A DNA stretch of 60,000 nucleotides from Symsagittifera roscoffensis (taxonomy: Eukaryota; Xenacoelomorpha; Acoela; Convolutidae), in contig NC_087068.1 of assembly GCF_963678635.1 (NCBI RefSeq), positions 2,482,001 to 2,542,000 on the forward strand. The letters run 5' to 3'. Positions 1 through 11,256 of this stretch are shown here, piece after piece. Positions within the stretch are counted from its first letter, which is position 1. Every line of letters starts with the position of its first letter. The notes under the pieces were generated by a model. That model saw only the letters and a program-made list of their open reading frames with translations. It was not told the origin of the DNA and searched no databases. A program made the position numbers and the translations under genes.

Positions 1-231
1 TGTTTGAATGTAATTTAGATAAACATAGAATACCATGCAAGGTAACATAAACATTCTACACGCCCTCCCTTATTAAACTGATTAAAAACGACATAGGAGG
101 TCTTGAAATTTCTAATTTTAGAAGAACCAATCCCTATTTTAATCTCTTGAGGCGTTTTCACAATTCATTTCAGTTTCTTTTCTTTCCGCGTTACGTTTGT
201 CTTTTTCTTCCAACTTTTCTTCAAAAATGCT

Positions 232-857
232 TTGTTATCTTATTGCCGGATATTCCAATTACGAAAGAAGTTTTTTTATGAAACTGTTCACGGTAATTTT
301 GTAGCAATAATTAACGAAGAAAAAAGTTTCAATTCTGATGAGTGGACTTGTACACATCACATTATGATTCCCAAAATTTTTTTACATTTATTCAGTAAAC
401 TTTCCTTAAAAAATTCGAAGAAAGACGAAGAACTGAATATAAAGTATTTGAGTTACCTTACAAACTCTGGTAAATATACGGATCCTGACGTGCCTCTTGC
501 TCTTCAGGTGGATATTTCGACTTTATCAAAACCAGTTAAAAAAATTTTGTATAAATACGATTGTGATGTTACTCCGATGTGTGAAAACCAGTTAGAATAC
601 TTTGAAGAAATTGAATTTTTTGATCGCTTATGGGGAATGGAACAGATTGAATCACCATTGCTAGTTACGCCGATGATCCTTCCCCTACAGTGTCACCATG
701 GCTTGATGAACCAGATTCTACAACTGCAACTCGCACCCCCGAAGCGACAGTGAGTAATCAAATGGAAAATTTGACTCCTTCTCTATGCCTTGCACCAAAG
801 AAAAAGAGAAAGATAACAACACTAGAAAAAGCTCAGGAGTATTTAGACCTTATTTAA
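232..857 (+). pseudogene. Orphan ORF with nuclear localisation signal, one frameshift
   Basis: I do not recognise this protein. The first frame, from the ATG-equivalent at 232, runs to a stop at 753. Reading a different frame from about 651 continues the coding sequence to a TAA at 855-857, through a Ser/Thr/Pro-rich stretch and the cluster PKKKRK, a classical monopartite nuclear localisation signal. The two frames together would give roughly 208 residues, with no signal peptide or membrane segment. The frame change falls near base 655, just after a Glu-Ser-Pro-Leu stretch, and looks like a one-base indel rather than an intron because no splice sites are visible. It lies 1.4 kb upstream of the polymerase B gene on the same strand, so it may be an accessory gene of that element. 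That link is inference. Confidence 0.45.
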
Positions 858-1896
858 CTTTATTGAGCTGTTGTTGCGTTTGATTGATTTTAATTTGGTT
901 TTATTGTGTATAAAGATTTAAACTTGAAACTCAGATTGATATTTAATAGATTTCATTTGGTGTCCTCATGTATAAACATTTTGTAAATTAAAACTCTCAG
1001 ACTCTTAATGCTTTACTTATCAAGTTGCTAGGAAAAGAAGAGCATAATAAGTCATTTTATAACCGATTGTTCGACAAGTCTTCAATCAGAATACAAAAAA
1101 GAACTTGAATTTTAAAATCTCGGAAAAATGTTGAAAATTTTTATCTCGTAAACTTGAGATCCTATAGTCTTTAGACCTCTGATCAAAATTAATTAACTGG
1201 TCGTGAGCAGTATTTTGATATATTGCACGACTATGTTCAGACCATCCACTGAAGAGATGCAGACATTTAGTTTTCGAAAAGCCTCATCCTATATCAATTT
1301 TCTAACTTTTTGTTACACGGTCCGAATATAGTCTTCCGACCACTCATATTGCTTCTCTCGGCGAGCTGGACATTTTTGAGCTAGGGTGCCGACACTGTAC
1401 AACATCTAGTTTGGGAGATCATCATTTTTTGTACAAATTTTATATATTTTTTTCAAGTTTTGTTTCTATTTTTTTTTGCGGAAACATATAAATTGCTCTA
1501 TGGATTGTAAAAATATGACCTAAGTGAGACGCGTTAAGTCTTCGATGAAATCTTTGGGAAAGTGTCAACAAGATAATGTATATTTGATAATGTTTAAGGT
1601 ACATGTTTTGTTTAAGAAATTAAATATTTTTTCTTCTTTTACCTTATTCACGGTTAATTAGTCTTCACCATGTCTAATGAGTTTTTTTTTACTTTGCAAC
1701 ATTGATGGTTAGTGAGTTTTTATACCAAAAGACATATTGTAGTCTATTCAGTTCACATGTTCAAGCCATTAATAAGAAATCGAAAATGTTTTTTTTTTCA
1801 GGATATTGTTGTTAATGTTTAACAACTTAATTAATGTATTGTCTCTTTTAATTGATTTTTGTGGACTGAAACCAATCGGAAGAAACAATATTTGAT
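858..1896. other. Intergenic AT-rich DNA
   Basis: No open frame, repeat or recognisable gene is visible. Oligo-T runs are frequent. The sequence separates the NLS-containing ORF from the duplicated block upstream of the polymerase gene. Confidence 0.6.
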
Positions 1897-2290
1897 CATG
1901 ATAACGAATAAATTCAGTATTTAATTAGATTTTACAAATTATTGGCAATCAAAACTTTTGGCGGGACTTTTAAATTGAATTCAAATTTTGGCGGGCGATT
2001 GCCGTTTAAACTCAAATTTGAGCGGGATTACATGTAGCATATTTTCAAATTCATCCAATCCCATGAATTCGTGTTATGTATTTGAAAGTTTGTACATGAT
2101 AACGAATAAATTCAATATTTTTTTAGTTTTTACAAATTATTGGCAATCAAAACTTTTGGCGGGAGTTTTAAATTGAATTCAAATTTTGGCGGGCGATTGC
2201 CGTTTAAATTCAAATTTGAGCGGAATTACATGTAGCATATTTTCAAATTCAACCAATCCCATGAAGTCGTGTTATGTATTTGAAAATTTG
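1897..2290 (+). repeat. 198-bp tandem duplication upstream of polymerase B
   Basis: Two adjacent copies, 1897-2094 and 2095-2290, are about 92-95 percent identical by eye. Each starts with CATGATAACGAATAAATTCA and ends in GTATTTGAAA. The second copy merges into the polymerase reading frame: its last 30 bases contain the ATG at 2261 that I take as the likely start, while the same position in copy one has an equivalent ATG. The duplication therefore carries both the probable promoter-proximal region and the first codons. Confidence 0.85.
1956..2193 (+). promoter_or_regulatory. Four E2F-like sites (TTTTGGCGGG)
   Basis: The decamer TTTTGGCGGG occurs exactly four times, at 1956-1965, 1986-1995, 2154-2163 and 2184-2193, as a pair in each copy of the tandem duplication. 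It closely matches the animal E2F consensus TTTSSCGS. Its position just upstream of a DNA polymerase start would suit S-phase expression. The match is seen directly; function is inferred. Confidence 0.45.
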
Positions 2291-5200
2291 TTCAAATACG
2301 AATTTTATTTGCAAACTTCTATTTCTCTGGAACACTTGATAATGAATCCTTCAAAATACAAATGTAATTTTTGTCCAGTACTTTTCACATTTAAAACTAA
2401 CCGAACCAGACATGAACGAAATTTTCATGCTATGGAAAAAAATATTCCAATTTACATGTGTAATGATTGCCCTTTCACATCGTTATTGTTATCTTCTCTT
2501 GAACAACATTTTATTTCAACTCATGAGAGCATAGCCAATTTATGTGAATATTGTAATTTAGGCTTTGTTTCTAACAATGAACTCAATAACCATATGATTA
2601 CTCGTCATAGTTTACCTGTCGCTACTAGTAACAATACTGCATCCATCAGCAAAAACGAAACAATTGCCCCAAACATGAATGTGAATGACATTGAATTACA
2701 TGAATCTGCTTTCAATGGTACCCTGAAAACTTTTCTTATTCCTGGTGATGATAGTGTAGATATATTAGAATTTATGTCTAAGCACAAAGAACAAATCCAA
2801 AATTTGATTTTGGCAAACGGTTTCCAATGGCCCCAAAAAGTTCAATTTTCATTAAATTTGAGTTTACAAAAACCGTCAGTGATCAATGACGAAGATCTGA
2901 ACAACCCCACTCAAAATGAGCTTGTTGACATTTATGTTAATTCCCTTATGGTTCCAATTCTATCCGACGGACTTGCGGATGGAACGTTTTATGAAATGGT
3001 CGATAGAATGCAATCGGTGCTTCATTCATTTGCTTCACACGGAAGCGGATGGGTTTTACAACAAGTGGTTAGATTGTTTATCAAATTTGGTAAAATGAAT
3101 CCCATTCGAGGGTCATCACATATAACATTACCATTAAAAATAGCAAAATCCAGTCATTTAATTAATATTCGCAACCATGTTGACCATGACTGTTTTAATT
3201 TTTGTTTTACTGCTGCTTATCACCTTCATTATCGTTTGAATTTAATTGTTGGAAGATACGAAGATCCAGCTGCTGAAAAAACATGCCCTGCAACTTACAG
3301 AACGAGCAACGCCAAAAAACCAATCGGTGAGTTTCCAACCCCAATGAGTTTCAGAGGTATACCCGAATTTGAACGTTTGAACAAAGTTCGTGTCAATGTG
3401 TTTCTTTATGAAAAAGGAGACTTGGTGCCTATGTTGATATCAAAAAATGAGTCTGAAGATACATTCAGTATGGATCTTTTGTTGTTATTTGAGCCGGGTA
3501 AACATCATTTCGTCCTAATAACCAACCTGTTAAGATTCATATGTGAAATCAAAATTTATAAATTCCGGACCTTCATGCGCCTGTGTCGGAACTGTTTTCA
3601 CATAAGTTATAGCGAAGAAGCAAACAAGATGCATCAAAGATCACGCAAAGAACATGAACCTGCAGTAATAAAAATGCCATCCGCTGAAGATGGAAGCATT
3701 AAGTACAAATTCAACAACTATGCAGCACTTAGTTTTGTTCCTGTCGTTATCTACTTCGATTTCGAATCGTTTTTGAAACCTGTAACCACATGCAATAACA
3801 ACCCGAACACTTCGTCGTCTAGGATCTTAGAAAAACATGAACCCTCTGGTTACTCTCTGTGTGCGATTGAACATGGTTCTTCAAAACCATACTTCTTTGA
3901 TTTAAACAGTAGTGAAAAATGTATACCAAAATTCATCGAGCAGTTACACATACTAGCAAAACAAATCTACCAACAAAAAAATCGATACGCAAACTATATT
4001 GGCAATCGATCTATCCTGAAGCAGGATGAAGCCACCTCATGCTGGTTGTGCCTAGCAGAGTTTGTTGAAGGTGAAACAAAATGTTTGGACCACTGTCACT
4101 ACAGTGGTGAATTCCTAGGGTGGGCGCACTCAAAGTGTAACCTAGCGCGACGAAAGGTGCGATGTACACCAGTTGTTGGACACAATATACAAAATTATGA
4201 TCTTCACCATATTTGTTTGGCCTTGGGTGAGTTGGAACCAACGAGCACGATCCAAGTCATACCCGCAACAGATGAGAAGTATATCTCACTAAGCATTGCT
4301 GTATTGGTTGACACTTACACACGAGCAAATGGTGTTAAGCAAAATGTCTATGAATACATGCGATTCATAGACTCATGTAAGTTTTTCAATTTTTCGTTAC
4401 AAAAACTTGTTGATAATTTACCAGCTGATAAGTTCTCTATACTAGATGAACACTTCAAACAAGCTGATGAGAGTTCTCGCGCACTTCTAAAGAGGAAAGG
4501 TTTTTACCCGTATTCCTATATGTCAAATCGATTAAAGTTTGATGAACAAAATCTGCCACCACTCAGTGCATGGGGAAACTCATTAGAAGGAGGAAAAATC
4601 AGTGTTAGTGAAGAAGATTTAAAACATGCTCAAACAGTCTTCGATAAATTCAATTGCATAAACTTAGAGCAATATCACAATCTCTATCTCACATGTGATA
4701 CTCTTCTTCTCGCATGTGTTTTTGAAGAGTTTCGTTCGATAACTCACGCAAGCTACGGATTAGATTGCGCGCATCATTTTACTGCGTCGAATCTTGCGGG
4801 AGATGCTTTCAAGAGGATCTGTAACGCTGATATTGAACTTCTTTCGGAAAGAGAGCATTTAGAAATGGTGGAAAATATGATGCGAGGTGGGACAGCATCT
4901 GTTTTTGAAAAAAGAAAATTCAATGCAAACAACCCGTACATGAATGAAAAGTACAACCCTCAAGAAAAAACAACTTATGGCTTCATGTTGGATGCAAATA
5001 ATCTATATGGAGGTGTTATGCAAATGCATAAATTACCAGCACGGGACTTTGAGTTAATCCATGTTAAGGAAGACGGTGAAGTTAGTACAAGCAGTGAAAC
5101 GAGCCTTGATGAAATATTGGCAACTCCAGAAGATTCAGATATTGGTTTCATTCTTGAAGTAGATCTCGAGTACCCTCAAGAACTTCATGAATCCCATCGA

Positions 5201-6999
5201 GACTATCCTTTAGCACCAACCAAAGAAGTGGTGCCAGAGGAGTGGTTAAGTGATTACCAACGAGATCTGGCAAAACAAATGAAAAGCAATGATAATTATC
5301 GAGTTGCTCCTGGCAAAGTAAAAAAACTGCTTCAGACATTGCATAACAAGAATAATTATACAGTGCATTACAAACTCTTACAACTCTATGTTCGGTTGGG
5401 TTTGAAAATAACGAAAGTACATAGAGTTTTAAAGTTCAAGCAAGAACTATGGTTAGAACCCTATATAACCCTAAACACAAACAAAAGGAAATCTGCACGA
5501 AACAAATTTGAAGAAGCACTGTACAAATTGTTGAATAATTCTGCATATGGAAAAACATGCGAATCGAAAAGAAAAAGAGTGAAGGTTAGTATTGTACATA
5601 ACGCTGAAGAAACAATGCAACAAATTTCTGCTTTTGACTTCAAGACATTTAAAATATTTGGTGATGATTTAGCGGCATTGACGTCAGCACCACGAGTCAT
5701 TAATTGGAATGTACCTACCATAGTAGGAGCATGCGTGCTTGAAATCGCTAAATTTGAAATGTATCGGTTTCACTATGAAATTATGAAACCAAACTTTGAG
5801 TGTCGATTGCTTTACTCCGATACCGATAGTTTGCTTTATGAAATAGAAACCGAAAAGAATGCAGATTTTTACGAAATTTTGAAAAACAAATCCAACATTA
5901 TTGACGAATTCGATTTCTCAAATTATCCCGAAAACCATCCCCTGTTTAACAAGCAAAACAAACTGACAGTTCTCAAATACAAAGATGAGTTCCCAGCCGA
6001 CACCATCACGGATTTCATTGCTTTAAAACCCAAGTTATACTCAATCGTCTCTCTAAGTGAGTACTTTCAATTATTCATCAAAATTTGTTGAAAAAATTAG
6101 ATTTTTTTTTTCAATTTGTCGACAAAAAAAATTGGGAAAACCAAAAACTTTCGAGAAAAATTTTTTTTCCAAAATTTGGGAAATTTTTTTTTTTAATGAA
6201 AAAATTGTCGAAAAAAAAATTTGGGAAAAAAATTTTTTTTGAAAAAAAATTTGTCGAAAAAAAAATTGGGAGAAAAAAATTATTCGAAAAAAAATTTGTC
6301 GAAATTTTGTGAAAAAAAATTTCGAAAAAAAATTTGTTGAAAATTTGGGAAAAAAATTTGGGAAAAAATTTTTTTCGAAAAAAAATTTGTCGAAAATTTG
6401 GGAAAAAAAATTTTTTCGAAAAAAAAATTTGTCGAAAAAAAAATTTGGGAAAAAATTTTTTTCGAAAAAAAATTTGTCGAAAATTTGTGAAAAAAAAAAT
6501 TTTCGAAAAAAATTTGTCGGAAATTTGGGGAAAAATTTTTTTTCGAAAAAAAATTTCAATGTATTAACGATTAGTAATCATTTATTCATTTTATATAGAT
6601 CATCGTAAGCTTTCAGCTAAAGGCATTTCTAGGGCAACTCAAAATCTTCTTACTCATCGGAAGTATGAAGAAACTCTTGAGATGGGTAGTCTCTATCGAG
6701 CTGAAAACACCCGAATTGCATCTGACCGTCATGTTCTGAATACTGTTCGTACGAATAAGATAGCATTGTCATCGTTCGACGATAAACGGTATATATTGGA
6801 TGATGGCATTTCAACGTTGCCATATGGTTACATCGAGTCTTCAGAACCGCCTTCAAACGATAGTCATGGTGGTAATAACAGCTCTACATTTCATGCCGAT
6901 AGTGCGAACGATGAAACGTTAGATCGAAGTAGTGATGATGATGACAATCTAGATGCATGGGTTGCTCATTTTGAAGACAATGACGCACCAATAGAATGA
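2261..6999 (+). CDS. Protein-primed family B DNA polymerase with C2H2 fingers and endonuclease VII-like insert (Polinton/adintovirus type), two exons
   Basis: Replicative DNA polymerase of a virus-like mobile element. Exon 1 is 2261-6056 and exon 2 is 6599-6999; phases agree and the spliced frame is about 1398 codons, within the range for this large subfamily. Order along the protein: three C2H2 fingers (about residues 32-120); a region ending in the HFVLITNLLR-like block typical of the family; exonuclease motif I YFDFESF (near 497); a Cys-rich insert with CLDHCHYSGEF and HSKCNLARR resembling recombination endonuclease VII (about 594-632); exonuclease II HNIQNYD (near 642); polymerase motif A DANNLYG (near 911), motif B NNSAYGKT (near 1092) and motif C YSDTDS (near 1185). 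Exon 2 supplies the conserved SSFDDKRYILDDG block and then an acidic tail. The frame is open further upstream without an ATG, so 2342 is an alternative start. No integrase, capsid or terminal repeats of the element are visible here. Confidence 0.88.
6057..6598 (+). repeat. Intron made of A-run/T-run tandem repeats
   Basis: Donor GTGAGT at 6057 and acceptor TATAG ending at 6598 bound a 542-bp intron. From about 6085 to 6560 it consists almost entirely of alternating A and T runs with a short core (AAATTTGTCGAAAA, AAATTTGGGAAAA) repeated about a dozen times. Because the unit is nearly self-complementary, both strands stay open for long stretches and yield low-complexity Lys/Phe/Asn frames that are not genes. 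The flanking polymerase homology is continuous once this block is removed. Confidence 0.8.
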
Positions 7000-7000
7000 A

Positions 7001-7351
7001 TGGGATCAAGAGAATATACTAGATGGTATGTCGCAAGAACTTGATCGAACACAAATAGACTGGGATTATACGCAAGATGTGCAATACGATAATGAAGATA
7101 GCTTCATTGACCCCAGCACAAGTCAATCACATGTACATCGTTGATTGTTCGATCTTATGTCAACAGCCTCAAATGAAATAGGATTCCAGACTCCGGATCC
7201 TGGATTTGCACGTCTCGATCAGATAAACGAGAGTGACCTTGACAGTGACGATATTGCCGATTTGAGTGCTGAAACTTCTGCAGAATCGTCTTCAGAATCG
7301 TCGGATAATTCTTTTCTAGATCGTGAAGCCGTTGAAGATGTGCCAACGTAA
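7001..7351 (+). pseudogene. Acidic Ser/Asp/Glu-rich frame after the polymerase
   Basis: Immediately after the polymerase stop a frame shifted by one base stays open from about 6988. It carries an in-frame TGA at 7142-7144 and ends at 7351. The product is very acidic and rich in Ser, Asp and Glu, and its second half ends in a Ser/Glu/Asp-rich stretch. It may be a decayed continuation of the acidic polymerase tail or a separate small gene. The break makes a functional product doubtful. Confidence 0.4.
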
Positions 7352-8091
7352 CCAAAACGTTTTCGCAGGAAATAAGAAAAAAATATTTGTTAATGTGATA
7401 GTATGTGAAACATTGTGCAGTAAAGAGTAACAGCATTTACATTCAGTGGTCAAGCCAGAAATAATTTTGCTTCAAACGCTTCTTATCTAATATTGACTTT
7501 ATGACAAGTCTTATGTTTTAATGTGTACCAGTGTGCGTGTTAGAATTGGTGTTATATTTGAACCAAAAGCTTACAAAATTCAATTTAACCTTGAAACGTA
7601 TGTTTTCCGTTTAATTCTTCAACAGTTTCTTCCTGAAAGTACTTGACATAGACGTTTACAGAAACCAGTCTATAGTAATACATCAAAATTTCAAGCTGAT
7701 TCTATACATATATTCCAAACATATTCGGTGCAGAAATCAAGCGTCTTTCATATACCATGCATGAAACTAATAGCTATAACCACTTTATATACCAATCCAA
7801 TTTGGTGCATAAACAAAAAGAACGAAATACACCGTCTGGGAATTTGGACGATTTAGCTATCAACCTAACAAAAATTTACATTCAGGATCATTGGTTTAAA
7901 AAATTATACATTGAGATCAAACTTGTGGGATCATTATTTGGGATCATAACAAATTTTACATGGGATCAGTACTTTTACATGGGATCTCAAAAATTTACGT
8001 TGGGATCTCAATACCCAATGATCCCTGTAGGGATCACCCCCCCCCCCCCCCCCCGATCCCAGTGTAAATTGGCTATACTACTCCTATATAC
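7352..8091. other. Non-coding stretch with GGGATC motif field and poly-C tract
   Basis: No gene is visible. Between about 7885 and 8060 the hexamer GGGATC, or its complement GATCCC, recurs about eight times, often as TGGGATC. Within the field is an uninterrupted run of 18 C at 8037-8054. Confidence 0.6.
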
Positions 8092-8545
8092 TCAGAAAAG
8101 CAAGCCTTGCAAAGATAAATCCAGGGATCACGTATTCTTTTTCTGATTTTTGGGACCAACTGGTCATCTAACCCCTAACCAGAATCACTTGAGTTTTGAT
8201 TTGAAGACTTTAATATTTCTTTGAAAATCCGCGTGTAGGTATCCATACAATCTTTAGCATAGACGCTCCAAGTACAGCCCCGCTCTCTCAACTAAATTAG
8301 AATAACTGTTTCACCTGATCTTCCCTTTCATAATTAGTTAGTAACCTTCGATTTTGAGCCCGTTTTTGAACCTGTCGTTCGGCCGAATGATGGCAAACAG
8401 CAATAATGTTCTGCTGATGATTTGTTTATACCAACAAAATCTTCGTTTTACCAAAATGTTCCAGTATCTGTTGCAGTGCATCATATTATCCCGCTTTCAT
8501 CCAGTGAACCAACTCAGTTCTTTGAGAACAAGGTGGCTCCAGAAT
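8092..8545 (-). pseudogene. Reiterated minus-strand coding segment, copy 1
   Basis: Read on the minus strand, this block carries two coding-like pieces also found in the other copies. The first (8545-8350) is related to the segment containing DALQQ and FAIRPN. The second (8245-8092) contains DCMDT, FKEILKSSNQNS and DDQLVPKIRKR. Several stops and frame changes interrupt it. Amino-acid similarity among copies is held on this strand, with mostly conservative replacements, so I read it as a decayed multi-copy gene. I do not recognise the protein. Confidence 0.4.
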
Positions 8546-8647
8546 AGATAATTTTGTCAAAATTAAGCCTTTTTTTAAGTTTTCAATATTTCTTTATACC
8601 CTTGATGATGATAATCCTGATTATTTTCTTTCAGATAATCTAATTTA

Positions 8648-9082
8648 TTGCAGCGAAATAGAAACCAACAGGGTTATTTTCTGGTAGTTGGTGATCACAT
8701 TTGTTTGAACTGCAAACGAAGTGCAAACGTTGTGCCGCCAACTGAACATGACGAACTTGACATTATCAAAAGATCAGTTTTAGCACTTGCTAATGTCAGA
8801 CAAAATTTACGGTCTTGCACTTGTCGACATTCACGTTCCAGATCACTTGAAAGAAAATTTCGAGGAATTGCCGCCAAGTTTTAAGAACACGATTGTGAAC
8901 CGTACCATTCTTGATGGTCATATGAAGCAACTTGCTGTGACAATCAAAATGGAATATCTCCAATCTCCAAAATGAAATATCTCCAATCCACTTGAAAACT
9001 ACAAGAGTGTTCTTAAAACGAAAAAAACTTATGAGGATATCAATCGTGGTTTCAGACTTGCCGATAATCAAATCAAAAAATA
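8648..9082 (+). pseudogene. Fragment of a second polymerase B lineage (palm and C-terminal pieces)
   Basis: From 8799 the plus strand encodes YGLALVDIHVPDHLKE followed by a Phe-Lys-Asn-Thr element. This is the palm-region block characteristic of another clade of element-encoded family B polymerases, distinct from the gene at 2.3 kb. After a stop near 8975 a further frame carries INRGFRLADNQIK, matching the C-terminal NRGFR-x-x-DN block of the same clade, and stops near 9082. The motif B and motif C sequence that should lie between is missing, so this is a deleted copy. The stretch 8648-8798 contains a CxxC pair but I cannot assign it. Confidence 0.6.
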
Positions 9083-9399
9083 GTAATACACAAAAGAGAT
9101 CTATTACTTATTTTTATTGCAAACGTAGTGTTTCAATGGATAGAGTTACTACAAAACCACTTAATTTATAATCAAGTTTTGCATTTATGAAATTAATTGC
9201 ATAACCTTTTTTAGATTAATGTCCTTTCCTAAACGTTTATTTCACGTGCTTTTCATGGAGTAGCTTTCTTCGAGGTCAACAACATTGATCGTTTTTTTAT
9301 AATGTAAAACAAATAAAATTAGGTTTTTTTATTGATTTAATCTAGAAAGTTACTAATTGCTGCAGTGCCGAATTTAAAGGTACTTTGATGTTATTACTA

Positions 9400-10195
9400 A
9401 CATTGATAAATCATGTACAACTCATTTGAATTGAATAAGTGCCAAATTGAAATTTTTTGAGGATCAGAACAGTTTTTCAGCTGAGGAGAGTTTGAGTTTT
9501 TTTCAAATCATCGCTGGGAGTTTTTGCTCTTTTTCTCACACAATCTTGATTTTTGGCCTATCAATTTGAGAAGACTTGGGAGTTTGATGTTGTGCACACT
9601 CGGTGGGTAGTTTTCTAGACTCGCGTGACATCTTTCTTAGCTCTTTTGTTATTTTTCTTCCATAAAAATAATTTTAAAAAATGAGATGAACAAAATATAA
9701 ATAAATTTAATTTATTTTTTCATAATTAAATACACCTAAATACTCAGAAAAACAAGCATTGCAAAGGTAATTCCAGAGATCACGTATTTTTTTCTGATTT
9801 TTGGTACCAGCTGATCATCTGACCACTAACAAGAATCATTTGAGTTTTGATTTGAAGACTTTAATATTTCTTTGAAACTCCGCGTGTCAGTATCCATACA
9901 ATCTTTAAGATAGATGCTCCAAGTACAGCCCCGCTCTCTCAATTAAATTGTAAAAACTGTTCCACATGATCTTCCCTTTTATCATTGGTTTTGTAACCTT
10001 CGATTTTTAGTCCGTTTTTGAACCTGTCGTTCGGCCGAATGGCGAACAGCAATACTTTTCTGCTGATGATTTGTTTGTACCGACAAAAACCTTCGTTTTA
10101 CACATCAACATGTTCCATCATCTGCTGCAGTGCATCATAACATCCAGTGAACCAACGAAGTTCTTTGTGAACAAGGTGGCTCAAGAATAGATGAT
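9400..10195 (-). pseudogene. Reiterated minus-strand coding segment, copy 2
   Basis: The minus strand repeats the pieces of copy 1: the DALQQ/FAIRPN piece at 10195-9985 and the DCMDTDTRSFKEILKSSN piece at 9905-9739, with stops. The block 9400-9920 is also a direct repeat of 13284-13790. It adjoins copy 3 in the same orientation. Confidence 0.4.
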
Positions 10196-10315
10196 TTTGA
10201 CAAAATTAAGCCTTTTTTTTATTGTTCAATATTTGTTTATACCCTTGATGATGATAATCCTGATGATTCTTTTTCAGGTAATCTTATTTATCGCAGGGAA
10301 AAAGAAATCAACAGT

Positions 10316-10943
10316 GTTAATTTTCTGGTATTTGGTGATCACATTTGTTTGATCAGAAAGCTGAGTGTCCTCTTCAAGAAATTTCGTTGCTATATCTGTG
10401 GGTTTTATCCAAGAACCGCCCAAAATCTAGAAAAAAACTTTAAAAGATGTTAGAATAAAACCAACCAAGTTTACCCAGGAGGCAAACACAGTTCCGCTTC
10501 TTCAATTTTCAATGAACTCGAACTAATTGGAATAAGTTTTCAACGCGATCTTAGCTTTTATCATTCTTTTGTTGCTTTCGATTTGATTTTGAGTAATTTC
10601 TTGAACCTCTTGTTCGGTCGAATGGCGAACTGCAAGACCTTTCTGATGATCTGCTTGTACCAACAAAAAACTTCGTTTCTAAAACCAACATGTCCCAGTA
10701 TCTGTTGCAGTGCATCATAAAATCCTGTTTTCAACCAGTGAACCCACTCAATCCTTTGTGAACAAGGTGCCTCAATTACTTGTTCACCCTTTCGTTGAAT
10801 CACTGATAGAATTATTTCATCAGAACGCAGCTTTTCAAATTGAAAAAATTGAAGGCATCGTAGAACAGTTGAGACTTTTGATAGATTACCAAGAAGCCCA
10901 CATAAAAGAAAAAGCTCCAACCCTTAAACAACTTACTCAGTAA
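10316..10943 (-). pseudogene. Reiterated minus-strand coding segment, copy 3
   Basis: This is the best preserved copy. The minus-strand frame is open from 10920 to 10561 and includes WVHWLKTGFYDALQQILG, CWYKQIIRKVLQFAIRP and a basic tail KSKATKE. Downstream pieces to about 10316 contain PISSSS and EEAEL and then a block with LEEDTQ, repeated in copy 4. The plus strand is also open at 10710-10943, so strand assignment rests on the pattern of replacements between copies. The family is not recognised. Confidence 0.4.
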
Positions 10944-11256
10944 ATTAGTAAATTGAGAATTTTTATTGAGCAGTTAACCATAGTTGGTTTCCACAGTGCG
11001 TATTACTGTCTAGATTGCAATAACTGTTTGTACAAAACTTGCCATTGGCTATATTTTGTTTCTAGCAAAAATTGGGGAGAAACAATTAAACGGGGGTAAT
11101 TGCGATGTTGAGGTTTTGTAAGGTCAGTCGAATCTTGTTTAGACGAATCCAATTCTCCTGTGGCTAAAGAAAAGATGATTTCAACAAAATTAGGCCTTTA
11201 TTTAATTGTTCAATATTTTTTATACCCTTGATGACGATAATCCTGATGATTCTCTT

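Noticed and set aside
4011-5721. Minus-strand ORFs of 60-86 codons inside the polymerase gene
   Set aside because: They are antisense to well-conserved polymerase motifs and carry no signal of their own.
6071-6608. Overlapping 60-160 codon ORFs on both strands in the A/T repeat
   Set aside because: They arise from self-complementary A and T runs inside the polymerase intron; products are Lys/Phe/Asn low complexity.
10710-10943. Plus-strand ORF with coiled-coil-like end (LLIDYQEAHIK)
   Set aside because: The overlapping minus-strand reading is better kept among the other copies, although the plus frame also survives partly in copy 4.
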